A stretch of 64,000 bases of DNA from Streptomyces sp. NBC_01275 (GCF_026340655.1 NZ_JAPEOZ010000001.1:6696001-6760000), one strand, 5' to 3'; shown: positions 44,612 to 53,702, counted from the first letter of the stretch. The notes: generated by a model from the letters alone, not told the origin. Numbers and translations: made by a program.

Positions 44612-45268
44612 GTGTTCCAGCAAATCTTCAGTCCCTCCGTCCAGCACACGCTCGACGTCGTCGGCATCTTCGTGTTCGCCATCTCCGGCGCGTTGCTGGC
44701 CGTCCGCAAGAACTTCGACGTGTTCGGCATCGCCATGCTCGCCGAGGTCACCGCGCTGGGCGGAGGGCTGTTCCGTGACCTGGTCATCGGGGCCGTGCCC
44801 CCGGCCGCCTTCACGGACCTGGGGTACTTCCTCACCCCGCTGCTCGCCGCCCTCCTGGTGATCTTCCTGCACCCGCAGGTGGAGCGCATCCAGAGCGCCG
44901 TGAACGTCTTCGACGCGGCCGGCCTCGGCCTGTTCTGCGTCACGGGCACCACCAAGGCGTACGCCTACGGCCTCGGCCTCACCGCGTCGGCCGCCCTGGG
45001 TCTTGCCAGCGCCGTCGGCGGCGGTGTGCTGCGCGACGTGCTGGCCAACGAGGTGCCGTCGCTGCTGCGCTGGGACCGCGACCTGTACGCGGTCCCGGCG
45101 ATCGTCGGCGCCGCCATGGTGGCGCTCTGCATCCGCTACGACGTCCTCACCCCGCTGGCCAGCGGGTTCGCCGCGCTCACCGCTTTCGTCCTGCGGCTGC
45201 TCGCGATGCGGTTCCACTGGCGAGCGCCTCGTGCGTGGAACCGACGTTCGACGGTTCGGGAGGAGTGA
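44612..45268 (+). CDS. TRIC-like (UPF0126/YicG) membrane protein
   Basis: A 218-aa protein with about seven membrane helices in two repeated halves. Each half has the family motif GGG-x-x-RD: GGGLFRDLVIG and GGGVLRDVLANEVP. Prokaryotic TRIC proteins are trimeric potassium-selective channels; others of this family (YicG) may transport glycine, which is notable given the glycine operon nearby. GTG at 44612. The last 92 bp overlap the end of the convergent esterase gene. Confidence 0.88.
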   Translation: MFQQIFSPSVQHTLDVVGIFVFAISGALLAVRKNFDVFGIAMLAEVTALGGGLFRDLVIGAVPPAAFTDLGYFLTPLLAALLVIFLHPQVERIQSAVNVFDAAGLGLFCVTGTTKAYAYGLGLTASAALGLASAVGGGVLRDVLANEVPSLLRWDRDLYAVPAIVGAAMVALCIRYDVLTPLASGFAALTAFVLRLLAMRFHWRAPRAWNRRSTVREE

Positions 45269-46409
45269 CCCCCTTCAGCGTGGCGCGGTGCTGGTCCAGC
45301 TGGGTCGTCAGCCAGCGGAACGCCGGCGCCACCTGGGGCCGCCACAGCGCCATGGTGTGGCCGCCCGCGCTCTTCGGGATGTAGACCACGTGCACCGCCG
45401 TCGGCGCCTTCGCCTCCCGCTGGAGGGCCAGGGCGGCCTCGTAGCCGTCGTGCGGCTGGCCGGAGAGGTAGAGCGCGACGGCGGGCGGGGTCGCGGCCCG
45501 GGCGAGCATCAGGTAGGGGTTGGCGGCCCGGCGCAGGGCCGGGTCCTGGGCGGCGAGGGAGTCCCGTTCGCCGATCGGGTCGTTGTAGCCGGACAGGCTG
45601 ACGGCCGCCCGGTAGCGGTCGGGGTGGGCGACGGCCAGCTTGACCGCGCAGTGCGCCCCGGCCGAGTAGCCGGCCACCGCCCAGCCCTTGGGCGCGGGCA
45701 GGGCCCGGAAGTTGTCCATGACCATCTTCGGCACGTCCACGCTCAGCCAGGTGTCGGCGTTGACCGTGCCGGGCACGTTGGCGCAGCCGGTGTCGACGCC
45801 GGGCAGCAGGGTGGTGCGCGGCGCGACCAGGATGAACGGCGCGACCTTGCCGTCGCGCATCAGCGGCTCCAGCTGCCGGGGCGCGTCCAGCGACCCGAAC
45901 CACGACTTCGGCGAGCCCGGATAGCCCGGCAGCAGCTCCACGACCGGGAAGCGGTGGTGCCGGTAGGCGGGCTCGTCGTACTGCGGGGGCAGCCAGACGT
46001 AGACCTCGGCGTTCACGCCGGAGACCCGGCCCTCGAGCTGGGTGACGCGGACCCCGCCGGCCGCGTGCATGCCCGGTCCGTCGGCCTGGGCGAACGTCTG
46101 TCTGACCCTGGGCAGCTTCTTCAGCGCTATGCCGCCGGTGCCGTCGGCGCCCAGGTCGGCGGCCTGCTGCACATGGTCGCCTGTGCCCAGGAGGTCGCCC
46201 CAGGTGTCGTAGAGGCTGTTGGCGTTGTTCACCACGACGAAGACCAGGGCCACGGCGGTGCCCTGGGCGAACAGCAGCATCAGCGTCCGGGTCGCGGCGC
46301 GCAGGATCCGCGGTCCGCGCAGCCGCGACCACAGCAGCAGCGGCAGTGCGACCGCGAGGACGGACAGCACGATCAGGGTGAGGAGGAACGGAGTCCCGGT
46401 GAGGCTCAT
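45177..46409 (-). CDS. Membrane-anchored putative esterase (alpha/beta hydrolase)
   Basis: A 410-aa protein. Two N-terminal helices at about 7-27 and 38-60 anchor it, and the catalytic domain (130-385) is presumably outside. The nucleophile serine is in AVAGYSAGAHC, and PVVELLPGYPGSPKSW fits the oxyanion region of the esterase D/mycolyltransferase-like family. The acid and His (GGHTMALWRP) follow. Substrate unknown; a cell-wall lipid or ester is possible. ATG at 46409. The 3' end overlaps the TRIC gene by 92 bp in opposite directions. Confidence 0.86.
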   Translation of the reverse strand: MSLTGTPFLLTLIVLSVLAVALPLLLWSRLRGPRILRAATRTLMLLFAQGTAVALVFVVVNNANSLYDTWGDLLGTGDHVQQAADLGADGTGGIALKKLPRVRQTFAQADGPGMHAAGGVRVTQLEGRVSGVNAEVYVWLPPQYDEPAYRHHRFPVVELLPGYPGSPKSWFGSLDAPRQLEPLMRDGKVAPFILVAPRTTLLPGVDTGCANVPGTVNADTWLSVDVPKMVMDNFRALPAPKGWAVAGYSAGAHCAVKLAVAHPDRYRAAVSLSGYNDPIGERDSLAAQDPALRRAANPYLMLARAATPPAVALYLSGQPHDGYEAALALQREAKAPTAVHVVYIPKSAGGHTMALWRPQVAPAFRWLTTQLDQHRATLKGVTPPEPSNVGSTHEALASGTASRAAAGRKR

Positions 46410-46552
46410 GCCCTCATAGAGGGAACACAGGGCGTCCCGGGTTTACGGACCAGTACGGACACTTACCAAGAAATTGCCCGCGTCTCACCTGCCCGGGCGC
46501 GTGAAAAAGAGAAAAGCTACCGCTTAGTAATCGCCTGTTGTACTGTTCAGCC

Positions 46553-47392
46553 ATGCTAGAAGCAGCTACCGCGGTGGACAGCGAGTTCGACCGCGACACC
46601 GCGCTCACCCTGCGCGCGCCCGGCGTCTACGACATCGACCTCTCGGCCGGCTGGACGATCCTGGGCGCCGTCAACGGCGGCTACCTCCTCGCCGTCCTCG
46701 GCCGCGCGCTCGCCGACGCCCTGCCGCACCGCGACCCGTTCACGATCTCGGCGCACTACCTCACCGCCTCGAAGCCCGGCCCGGCCGTCGTCCGCACGGA
46801 CCTCGTCCGCACCGGCCGCACCCTCTCCACCGGCCAGGCCTCCCTCTTCCAGTACGACGAGCAGGGCCGGGAAGTCGAGCGGATCCGCGTCCTCGCCTCC
46901 TACGGCGACCTGGACTCCCTGCCCGACGACGTCCGCACCGCGGCCCGGCCGCCCGCGTTCCCGCCGATGGAGCAGTGCTTCGGCCCCGAGGACGGACCCA
47001 CCCCGGTCGACGACAGCTCCGCGATCGCCGACCGGCTGATGCTCAAGCTCGACCCGTCGACCCTGGGCTGGGCCCTCGGGCAGCCCTCCGGCAAGGGCGA
47101 GATGCGGGCCTGGTTCGGCCTCAAGGACGGCCGCGACCCCGACCCGCTCTCGCTGCTCCTCGCCGTGGACGCGCTGCCGCCGACCGCCTTCGAGATCGGC
47201 CTGCGCGGCTGGGTCCCCACCGTCGAACTCACCGTCCACGTCCGCTGCCGCCCGGCCCCGGGTCCTCTGCGCGTCTCCATCGCCACCCGCAATCTCGCGG
47301 GCGGCTTCCTGGAGGAGGACGCCGAAGTCTGGGACAGCGCGGACCGGTTGGTCGCCCAGTCCCGGCAACTCGCGCGCGTCAGGCTCGGTTGA
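46553..47392 (+). CDS. Acyl-CoA thioesterase (TesB-like double hotdog)
   Basis: A 279-aa cytoplasmic enzyme hydrolysing acyl-CoA thioesters. Two hotdog units: residues 10-125 (AGWTILGAVNGGYLLAVLGR and FTISAHYLTASKPGPA) and 145-275 (GWVPTVELTVHVRCRPAPGP). The GAVNGGYL helix is the conserved first-domain motif of this thioesterase group. ATG at 46553; the upstream region is divergent from the esterase gene and contains ACCGCTTAGTAA, a possible regulator site. Confidence 0.85.
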   Translation: MLEAATAVDSEFDRDTALTLRAPGVYDIDLSAGWTILGAVNGGYLLAVLGRALADALPHRDPFTISAHYLTASKPGPAVVRTDLVRTGRTLSTGQASLFQYDEQGREVERIRVLASYGDLDSLPDDVRTAARPPAFPPMEQCFGPEDGPTPVDDSSAIADRLMLKLDPSTLGWALGQPSGKGEMRAWFGLKDGRDPDPLSLLLAVDALPPTAFEIGLRGWVPTVELTVHVRCRPAPGPLRVSIATRNLAGGFLEEDAEVWDSADRLVAQSRQLARVRLG

Positions 47393-47625
47393 GGGTCCCG
47401 CCCGGTCCTGCCGGCCGCTTCTGTCACGGAACCGACCGGTTCTGTCACGGAGCTGTACCAGCGCGCCGGGCGGCCCCGGAGATGAACTCCCAGGCCAGAG
47501 AGGTTTCTTGAGGCGGGCTTTACCTGATTGACAGGCGGGGGACAGAGGGGCCTCAAGGAAGGCCTAAGCGCCGTTGGTTGAGTTCCCGCCTCAGGACCTC
47601 CTCATCCTCCTTGGAGCTGTTTCTC

Positions 47626-48000
47626 ATGAAGCGTGCGCTGATACCCGCCCGTCTCGTCCCCGCGGTGACTCTTCTGGCGCTCTCGCCCCTGGCCCTCGTG
47701 GCCTGCGGCTCGGGCGACTCCTCCTCCAGCAGCGGCACGTCCAGCCAGCAGTCCTGTCAGCCGCCGTCCGGCATGCCCACCGGCAACGCCTCCGGTATGC
47801 CGAGCGGCGCCCCCTCGGGCGCGCCCACCGGCGCCGCCGCGTCCGGGCAGCCGACCGGCACGCCCACCGGTGTTCCGTCCGGCATGCCGAGCGGTGCGCC
47901 CGGCGGCGGTCAGGGCGGCCCCGGCGGCGGCCAGGGCGGCGGCTGCGGCGGCGGGCCCGGCGGTGGCCGGCAGGGCGGCCAGGCCCAGCAGCAGGGCTGA
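47626..48000 (+). CDS. Small Gly/Pro/Ser repeat lipoprotein
   Basis: A 124-aa exported protein. ATG at 47626, with GGAG 9 bases upstream, gives a signal peptide with lipobox LALVAC. The mature part is almost wholly low complexity: SGMPSGAP-type repeats, then GGGQGGPGG. Three cysteines lie in SCQPP, GGCGG and the lipid site. It may be a flexible surface spacer. Function unknown. Confidence 0.75.
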   Translation: MKRALIPARLVPAVTLLALSPLALVACGSGDSSSSSGTSSQQSCQPPSGMPTGNASGMPSGAPSGAPTGAAASGQPTGTPTGVPSGMPSGAPGGGQGGPGGGQGGGCGGGPGGGRQGGQAQQQG

Positions 48001-48004
48001 TCCC

Positions 48005-48064
48005 GGATCCCGGAATCCTGGATCCCGGAATCCTGCGCACGGGATCCTGGATCCCGGAATCCTG
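48005..48064. repeat. GGATCCCGGAATCCTG repeat, three copies
   Basis: Identical 16-bp units at 48005, 48020 and 48049 (the first two overlapping by one base), with CACGGGATC spacers. Each unit contains the palindromic GGATCC and near-palindromic GGAATCC, so several hairpins can form after the lipoprotein stop. Confidence 0.75.
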
Positions 48065-48090
48065 GGCACGGGATCAGCCGGCATCGGCAC

Positions 48091-48132
48091 GACAGGGGCG
48101 GCGCACTCGGAGACGAGTGCGCCGCCCCTGTC
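48091..48132. terminator. Bidirectional terminator, perfect 18-bp stem
   Basis: 48091-48108 is exactly complementary to 48115-48132 with a 6-base loop. It lies between the lipoprotein gene and the convergent TetR gene, whose stop is at 48138. Confidence 0.92.
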
Positions 48133-48137
48133 TGCGC

Positions 48138-48764
48138 TCAGTCCAGCCAGTGGTGGCGGCCGATGCTGATGAGCCGCATCTGGCGGGTCGCGAGCTGGGT
48201 GACGCGCTCGCGGTCCTCCTCCGGGGCCTCGAGGGACTCCAGGAACATCGAGGCCGTCACGAGCATCTGGTCGACGAAGAGATGCGCGAGCATCAGCAGA
48301 TCCGCCTCGCTCCAGCCCCGCGACTCGGGGTCCTTGGCCAGCTCGGCCTTCACCTCCTCGGCGAACCGGCCGAGTTGATCGCGGATGGCCTCCCGCACGG
48401 GCTGGACCCCGCCGTGCCGCTCCCGGGCGATGAAACGGACGTGCGCCGGATGGCTGTGCACATGATGGGCGATCAACTCCACGGCCCGGGCGATGCGCTC
48501 CTCGCTCGTGGCGGCGCCGGACACGGTGTTCTGGATCATCGGGTGCAGACTGCCCAGCGCCTCCTCGACCAGGGCGGTCCCGAGGTCGGCGGTGGAGCGG
48601 AAGTGCCGGTAGAAGGCGGTCGGGGCGACGCCGACGGCGCGGGTGACCTCGCGCAGGCCCAGGCTGCTCAGACTCTGCTCCTCCAGCAGGCCCAACGCCG
48701 CGTCGAGGAGCGCCTGCCGGGTCTTCTGCTTCTGGGCCTGCCGGATGCCGAGGGTGTGACTCAT
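48138..48764 (-). CDS. TetR-family repressor (FabR-like)
   Basis: A 208-aa regulator. The helix-turn-helix is at about residues 30-50 (LGLREVTRAVGVAPTAFYRH followed by F). The ligand domain has RFIARERHGG and DQMLVTASMFLES, features of the FabR/Psychrobacter-type TetR group that responds to acyl chains; this is by resemblance only. ATG at 48764. The divergent region holds two ACAACTGTTC boxes, one 13 bp from its own start and one before the membrane-protein genes, so it probably represses both. Confidence 0.9.
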   Translation of the reverse strand: MSHTLGIRQAQKQKTRQALLDAALGLLEEQSLSSLGLREVTRAVGVAPTAFYRHFRSTADLGTALVEEALGSLHPMIQNTVSGAATSEERIARAVELIAHHVHSHPAHVRFIARERHGGVQPVREAIRDQLGRFAEEVKAELAKDPESRGWSEADLLMLAHLFVDQMLVTASMFLESLEAPEEDRERVTQLATRQMRLISIGRHHWLD

Positions 48765-48772
48765 GTCATCCA

Positions 48773-48857
48773 GTTAACAACTGTTCTCCGTAATTGGAAA
48801 GTCGCGGGACGCGCTAGACTCATAAGTCAGTGAACAAGTGTAACTACAACTGTTCAC
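48773..48857. promoter_or_regulatory. Two candidate TetR operator boxes
   Basis: ACAACTGTTC occurs at 48777-48786 and 48846-48855. The second is half of an imperfect 28-bp palindrome from GTGAACA (48830) to TGTTCAC (48857). Both lie in the space between the divergent TetR gene and the small membrane-protein gene. Confidence 0.6.
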
Positions 48858-48926
48858 CCGGATGTCACGAGAGTCAGATGTCATGTGAGGCGGCGCGAGA
48901 GCCGCCTCGGAGGGGGATCCGATCCC

Positions 48927-49091
48927 ATGCTGTTCCTCGTTGCCGCTCTGCTGCTGTTCGGCGTGGTCATGGGCACCGTGGCCCACGCGCCGTTCGCCTT
49001 CACCCTCGTCGCCGCCGCCGTGATCGCCGTCTGGCTCGGCGTCTTCGCGCTCCGCGAGCGGCACGGCCGCCGCCACGCCTCGCACCACTGA
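48927..49091 (+). CDS. Very small membrane protein
   Basis: A 54-aa product from ATG at 48927, preceded by GGAGGGGG. Two hydrophobic stretches (LFLVAALLLFGVVMGTVA and FTLVAAAVIAVWLGVFAL) fill the protein, followed by a His/Arg-rich end (RERHGRRHASHH) that may bind metal. It follows a TetR operator and is followed 31 bp later by another membrane-protein gene, suggesting an operon. Confidence 0.75.
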   Translation: MLFLVAALLLFGVVMGTVAHAPFAFTLVAAAVIAVWLGVFALRERHGRRHASHH

Positions 49092-49122
49092 CCCGATCGA
49101 CCCCCACAGGAGCTGACCGACC

Positions 49123-49407
49123 ATGCAACTCACCGCACCGGCCGCCGACCGCGCCGTCCGCAGCACTCGTACCGGCGTCCGGGACGCCGACGGCATGGCC
49201 GTCGCGTCCTTCATCCTGGGGCTGCTGGGCCTGCTCGTCCTCAACGTCTTCCTCGGCCCGATCGCCGTCGTCCTGGCGGCAGCGGCCCTGTGGCGCGGCA
49301 CGGCCCGCCGCGGCCGCGCCTACCTGGGCCTCGCCCTCGGCGTCGCCGACCTCCTGGTGCTGGCGGCGTTCATGCAGGCGGACTCGACGATCTCCTGGAG
49401 CTTCTGA
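49123..49407 (+). CDS. Small DUF4190-type membrane protein
   Basis: A 94-aa product. MAVASFILGLLGLLVLNVFL and LGLALGVADLLVLAAFM are two membrane helices with the GxxxG-rich pattern and short loop of DUF4190 proteins. Function unknown. ATG at 49123 with AGGAG 10 bases upstream. It is probably cotranscribed with the 54-aa protein under the divergent TetR. Confidence 0.8.
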   Translation: MQLTAPAADRAVRSTRTGVRDADGMAVASFILGLLGLLVLNVFLGPIAVVLAAAALWRGTARRGRAYLGLALGVADLLVLAAFMQADSTISWSF

Positions 49408-49502
49408 CGATCTTCCCCGGCCGCTGAGCGACGGGTACCGCCGGGCCTGTGGGCCACCTGGGCACGAGGCTTCCCGCCCCCGCCCCGTAGAATCGGCTCA
49501 CC

Positions 49503-50672
49503 ATGGCATACCTCGACCACGCCGCGACCACCCCGATGCTCCCGGAGGCGGTCGAGGCACTCACCGCGCACCTGAGCGTCACCGGCAACGCGTCCTCCCT
49601 CCACGCCAGCGGCCGCAGAGCCCGCCGTACGGTCGAGGAAGCCCGCGAGACCCTCGCGGAAGCGCTCGGCGCCCGCCCCAGCGAGGTCGTCCTCACCTCC
49701 GGCGGCACCGAGGCCGACAACCTCGCCGTCAAGGGCCTGTACTGGTCGCGCCGCGACGCCGACCCGGCCCGCACCCGCGTCCTGGCCAGCCCCGTCGAGC
49801 ACCACGCGGTCCTCGACGCCGTGCACTGGCTGGGCGAGCACGAGGGGGCCACGGTCGAGTACCTGCCGGTCGACTCCTACGGCCGCGTCCACCCCGACGC
49901 CCTGCGCCGGGCCATCGCCCGCAACCCCGACGACGTCGCCCTGGCCACCGTGATGTGGGCGAACAACGAGATCGGCACGATCCTGCCGGTCCGCGAACTC
50001 GCCGACGTCGCCGCCGAGTTCGGCGTCCCGCTGCACGCCGACGCCGTCCAGGCCTTCGGTCAGGTCCCCGTCGACTTCGCCGCCTCCGGCCTCGCCGCGA
50101 TGACGGTCTCCGGCCACAAGATCGGCGGCCCGTACGGCATCGGCGCCCTGCTGCTGGGCCGCGAACACACCCCCGTGCCCGTGCTGCACGGCGGCGGACA
50201 GGAACGCCACGTCCGCTCCGGCACCCTCGACGTGCCCGCGATCGCCTCCTTCGCGGTCGCCGGACGCCTCGCCGCCGAGGGGCGCGAGTGGTTCGCCCAC
50301 GAGATCGGCGCCCTGCGCGACTCCCTGGTCGACGCCGTCCGTACGGCGGTCCCGGACGCGATCCTCGGCGGCGACCCGGCGCCCGGGGGCCGGCTGCCCG
50401 CCAACGCGCACTTCACCTTCCCGGGCTGCGAGGGCGACTCCCTGCTCCTCCTCCTGGACGCCCAGGGCATCGAGTGCTCGACGGGCTCCGCCTGCACCGC
50501 CGGCGTCGCCCAGCCCAGCCATGTCCTGCTCGCCACCGGCACCGACCCCGACCTGGCCCGCGGCACCCTCCGCTTCTCCTTCGGCCACACCTCGACCGAG
50601 GCCGACGTCGAGGCGGTGGCCAAGGCCATCGGCCCCGCGGTGGAACGGGCGCGGGCGGCGGGGCTCACCTAG
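49503..50672 (+). CDS. Cysteine desulfurase (NifS/IscS-like)
   Basis: PLP enzyme of 389 aa that removes sulfur from cysteine for iron-sulfur clusters or tRNA thiolation. [10 protein letters not shown] is the N-terminal hallmark, [15 protein letters not shown] has the PLP lysine, and the active Cys loop is [21 protein letters not shown] at 49503. In Streptomyces chromosomes I know, this gene is usually followed by the tRNA 2-thiouridylase gene mnmA; here the catabolic island starts instead, so mnmA may lie beyond it. Confidence 0.92.
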   Translation: MAYLDHAATTPMLPEAVEALTAHLSVTGNASSLHASGRRARRTVEEARETLAEALGARPSEVVLTSGGTEADNLAVKGLYWSRRDADPARTRVLASPVEHHAVLDAVHWLGEHEGATVEYLPVDSYGRVHPDALRRAIARNPDDVALATVMWANNEIGTILPVRELADVAAEFGVPLHADAVQAFGQVPVDFAASGLAAMTVSGHKIGGPYGIGALLLGREHTPVPVLHGGGQERHVRSGTLDVPAIASFAVAGRLAAEGREWFAHEIGALRDSLVDAVRTAVPDAILGGDPAPGGRLPANAHFTFPGCEGDSLLLLLDAQGIECSTGSACTAGVAQPSHVLLATGTDPDLARGTLRFSFGHTSTEADVEAVAKAIGPAVERARAAGLT

Positions 50673-50713
50673 GACCTGTCCCACGCGCGCGGTTCTTCCC
50701 TCGGCTCAGGGGC

Positions 50714-51331
50714 TCACCGGGGTGCGGGGACGGCGAAGAGCCGTAGCTGGAGGGCGAGCGTGGCGTAGTAGCCGACCAGGGTGGACAGTTCGAACAGGGC
50801 GCGTTCGCCGAGGGCGGTGCGCGCCCGCTCGTAGCCCTCGTCGTCGAGTGCGCGGACCGGGACGGTCAGGGTGCGGGCGAGCTCCCAGGCCGCGTGTTCC
50901 CGGGGATCGGCGAGCTGTGGGTCGCGGCTCTCGCGCAGGGCCGTCAGTTCGGGCTCGGTGAGGCCGGCGGCCCGGCCGACCCGCTCGTGCGCGTACCGCT
51001 CGAAGGCGCAGTCCCAGGCCGCGGCCACCACCAGGATCGACAGCTCGCGCACCCGCGGCGACAGCCCGGACGCATAGCGGATCGCGGCACCCAGTTCCTG
51101 CAGGGACCGGCCGAGTGCCGGGCTCAGCAGCATGGCGTTGAACGGGCCGTGCAGCCGCCCGTCGGCATCGGTGAGCGCGAAGTGCCGGGGCCCTCTCGCC
51201 CGCGGTCCACGGGTGATCTCCTCGTACAACGTCCGCTGCTCCGGAGAGAGTTCGCCGGGGTCGAGCAGGGGCAGGCGGGGCGGGCGGGGTGTCGGACGGG
51301 GCATCGGGCGGGGTGTCGGGCGGGGTGTCAT
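50714..51331 (-). CDS. Carboxymuconolactone decarboxylase-family protein
   Basis: A 205-aa protein of the AhpD/CMD fold. LSPRVRELSILVVAAAWDCA and FERYAHERVGRAAGLTEPEL match the helix pair that forms the active site; the CxxC of AhpD is absent, with one Cys present, so a decarboxylase-like or lyase role is more likely than peroxidase. The first 20 residues are a degenerate PRPTPRPM repeat. ATG at 51331 overlaps the stop of the DRE-TIM gene as ATGA, so the two are made together. Confidence 0.82.
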   Translation of the reverse strand: MTPRPTPRPMPRPTPRPPRLPLLDPGELSPEQRTLYEEITRGPRARGPRHFALTDADGRLHGPFNAMLLSPALGRSLQELGAAIRYASGLSPRVRELSILVVAAAWDCAFERYAHERVGRAAGLTEPELTALRESRDPQLADPREHAAWELARTLTVPVRALDDEGYERARTALGERALFELSTLVGYYATLALQLRLFAVPAPR

Positions 51332-52647
51332 CCGGCCTCCCGGGCCAGTGCCATGAGGTCCTCGTCCGTGGGCAGACGGTTCTCCGCGGCCATGAACAGG
51401 CGGGCCCGGCGCAGGAGTTCGTCCACAGCGGCGGGGGTGAGGTCGAGGCCGAGGGCCGTCGTGCGGTCCGCCAGGGTGTACGGGCCGCTGTCGGGGGTGA
51501 AGGGCGCCAGGCGTGCGTTGCCGACGAGGCCGGGCTCCAGGCAGTTGTGCAGGAGGGGGTCGATCTCCGCCTCCTGGGTGATGAAGTCCAGGCCGCCCCA
51601 GCAGAAGGCGTGCGTGCCGGTCACCGGGTGGTTCCACGGCGTGCGGTACCCGGTCAGCTCCTCGCCCGCGCGCGCCAGCGCGGTGAGCGACTCGGTCCGC
51701 AGGCCGGTGCGTACGCCGTAGAGGGCCTCGAAGGCGAGGGCGGCGGCGGCCAGGTCGGCGTTGCCGGGGCCGCCGCAGTAGCCGTTGACCGACAGCTCGA
51801 CGGCGCTCGCGCCGGCCTGCACGGCGGCCACCGCGCAGCCCACGGCGAGCCCGAAGGTGTTGTGCGGATGCAGCCCCACCTCGACGTCCGGCGCCAGCTC
51901 CCGGACGCGGTGCACCAGATACGCGTACGCCTCGGGGCTCATCGCGCCCGGCCCGTCGAACAGGGTCAGTTCGCCGGCGCCGGCGGCGGTCAGCGCGGCC
52001 ACGGTCTCCTCGAGATCGTCCTCGGTGAGGTAGGAGACCATGAGCATCGGGGCGATCACGTCGAGTCCCTGGGCGCGGGCGTGCCGGACCAGCCCGGCGG
52101 CCCGCTCCAGCACCGCGCTGCGGGTGGGCGGGGCGGCGCCGCGCGTCTCGCCCCGCCAGGCGGCCGCGTAGACCGCGGGCTGGTAGGCGAGGGACGTTTC
52201 TCCGAAGCCCTGCACCCAGACCTGTACGGCGTCGTAGCCGGCCCGCGCGGCGCGGTCGACGTCCTCGGGCGAGCGCATCAGGGGGCAGATCACCCGGCAG
52301 TCCGGGTTCTCGCCCTTCACCAGGTCGACCTCGGCCTTGAGCAGGGCGTCCTCGCGGCCGCCGGGCCCGGCGGTGACGATCTCGGGGACCCCGGCGGCCA
52401 CCAGCCGCCGTAGGAAGGCGTGTTTGGCCCCGGTGGAGGCCACGACGCCAGGCAGGGTCTCCACCGAGCGCAGGGTCGCGTCCCGCAGCCGCACGGCGGA
52501 TGGTAACGGACCCACCACGTCCGTACGGCGGTTGAGCGGGCTGACGGACCAGCGGCCGGGTTCGTGGGCGCCGGGCGCACGCCGGGCACGGAGTTCGGCG
52601 CGGAACCGGGCGAGCTCCTCCGGAGCGAAGACGGGGGGTTTCTCCAA
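51328..52647 (-). CDS. DRE-TIM metallolyase (HMG-CoA lyase/isopropylmalate synthase superfamily)
   Basis: A 439-aa TIM-barrel enzyme. RLRDATLRSVETLPGV holds the metal Asp and catalytic Arg, GLHPHNTFGLAVGCAV the HxH metal pair, and NGYCGGPGNADLA the late active-site loop. It lacks the leucine-sensing domain of LeuA, so cleavage of a C-C bond in a hydroxy or keto acid is likely. The exact reaction is unknown. TTG at 52647 is chosen because AGGAGG lies 5 bases before it. It is divergent from the SDR gene, with palindromic operators between them. Confidence 0.8.
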   Translation of the reverse strand: MEKPPVFAPEELARFRAELRARRAPGAHEPGRWSVSPLNRRTDVVGPLPSAVRLRDATLRSVETLPGVVASTGAKHAFLRRLVAAGVPEIVTAGPGGREDALLKAEVDLVKGENPDCRVICPLMRSPEDVDRAARAGYDAVQVWVQGFGETSLAYQPAVYAAAWRGETRGAAPPTRSAVLERAAGLVRHARAQGLDVIAPMLMVSYLTEDDLEETVAALTAAGAGELTLFDGPGAMSPEAYAYLVHRVRELAPDVEVGLHPHNTFGLAVGCAVAAVQAGASAVELSVNGYCGGPGNADLAAAALAFEALYGVRTGLRTESLTALARAGEELTGYRTPWNHPVTGTHAFCWGGLDFITQEAEIDPLLHNCLEPGLVGNARLAPFTPDSGPYTLADRTTALGLDLTPAAVDELLRRARLFMAAENRLPTDEDLMALAREAG

Positions 52648-52719
52648 GGCGTCCTCCTGGTGGGCGTCCTCTTGGCGGGCGTCCGTCCTGATGCGGGCTC
52701 TTCGACACCATCCAAGGTG

Positions 52720-52813
52720 TCTGTCGACAGAGTTGGCAAGAGTGTGACAGCGAATCCCTTGTTTCGGTCTCCGTGTTTACTTTGTGTCGACACTTGGCTA
52801 AGACTGTCGGCAG
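52720..52813. promoter_or_regulatory. Three palindromic STGTCGRCAS boxes between divergent catabolic operons
   Basis: CTGTCGACAG at 52721-52730 (12 bp with flanks TCTGTCGACAGA), GTGTCGACAC at 52784-52793 and CTGTCGGCAG at 52804-52813. The same box recurs at 54.7 and 63.7 kb. Probably the operator of a GntR-, IclR- or LacI-type regulator encoded outside the window. Confidence 0.65.
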
Positions 52814-52841
52814 GTTCGATCCCCGACCGAGGGAGTCTCCT

Positions 52842-53702
52842 GTGCTCCGAGACACGCCAGAACCCCACCCCGATCCCCACCCCCGTCCGCATTCCGACCC
52901 CCGTCCCGGCCGGCTCGCCGGAAAGGTCGCCGTCATCGGCGGCGCCGGCAGCGTCGGTCCCGGCTGGGGCAACGGACGGGCCGCCGCCGTGCTCTTCGCC
53001 CGTGAGGGCGCCGCCGTGTATCTGACCGACCGCGACAAGGACGCGCTGGAGGTCACCGCCGAGCAGGTCCGCGCCGAGGGCGGCGCCGTCCGCACGGATC
53101 TGCTGGACGTCACCGAACCGGACGCCGTCCGGGCCTACTTCGAGGAGACGGCCGCCCGGGCCGGCCGCATCGACGTCCTGGTCAACAACGTGGGCGGCTC
53201 CCGGCCCGGCGGGGTGGCGGAGCTGAGCGAGGAGGACTGGGACGGTCAGCTGCGGACCAACCTGACCAGCGCCTTCCTCGCCTGCAAGCACGTCGTCCCG
53301 GTCATGCGGCGCGGCGGCGGAGGGGCGATCGTCAACACCGCCTCCTGCTCAGGACTGCGCTGGACCGGAGCCGCGCAGGTGGGCTACGCGGCGGCCAAGG
53401 CGGCGGTCATCCAGCTGTCCCGGGTCACCGCCGTGCAGTACGCGCCGGACGGCATCCGGGTGAACACCGTCGTGCCCGGTCAGCTGCACACCCCGATGGT
53501 CGAGGCCCGTCTCGCCGGGCAGCGCGCGGGCGGCGACGTCACCGGACTCCTCGCCGACCGCCAGGCCCGCATCCCGCTCGGCTTCATGGGGGACGGCCGC
53601 GACACGGCGTACGCCGCCCTCTTCCTGGCCTGCGACGAGGCGCGGTTCGTCACCGGCACCGAGATCGTCGTGGACGGTGGAATGACGGCCCGCTGTGACT
53701 GA
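52842..53702 (+). CDS. Short-chain dehydrogenase/reductase (first of three)
   Basis: A 286-aa NAD(P)-dependent oxidoreductase. After a Pro/His-rich N-terminus of about 25 residues, the dinucleotide loop is unusual: GGAGSVGPGWGNGRA in place of TGxxxGIG, with extra residues. NNVGG, catalytic Ser in NTASCSG and the YxxxK motif GYAAAKAA are intact. GTG at 52842 with GGGAG 7 bases upstream. The stop overlaps the amidohydrolase start by 8 bp. It likely oxidises or reduces an alcohol in the same pathway. Confidence 0.88.
   Translation: MLRDTPEPHPDPHPRPHSDPRPGRLAGKVAVIGGAGSVGPGWGNGRAAAVLFAREGAAVYLTDRDKDALEVTAEQVRAEGGAVRTDLLDVTEPDAVRAYFEETAARAGRIDVLVNNVGGSRPGGVAELSEEDWDGQLRTNLTSAFLACKHVVPVMRRGGGGAIVNTASCSGLRWTGAAQVGYAAAKAAVIQLSRVTAVQYAPDGIRVNTVVPGQLHTPMVEARLAGQRAGGDVTGLLADRQARIPLGFMGDGRDTAYAALFLACDEARFVTGTEIVVDGGMTARCD

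Noticed and set aside
51332..53113. Upstream extension of the CMD-family frame through the DRE-TIM gene
   Set aside because: The ATG at 51331 overlaps the DRE-TIM stop as ATGA; the extension is Arg/Pro-rich and lies across a gene with clear motifs.
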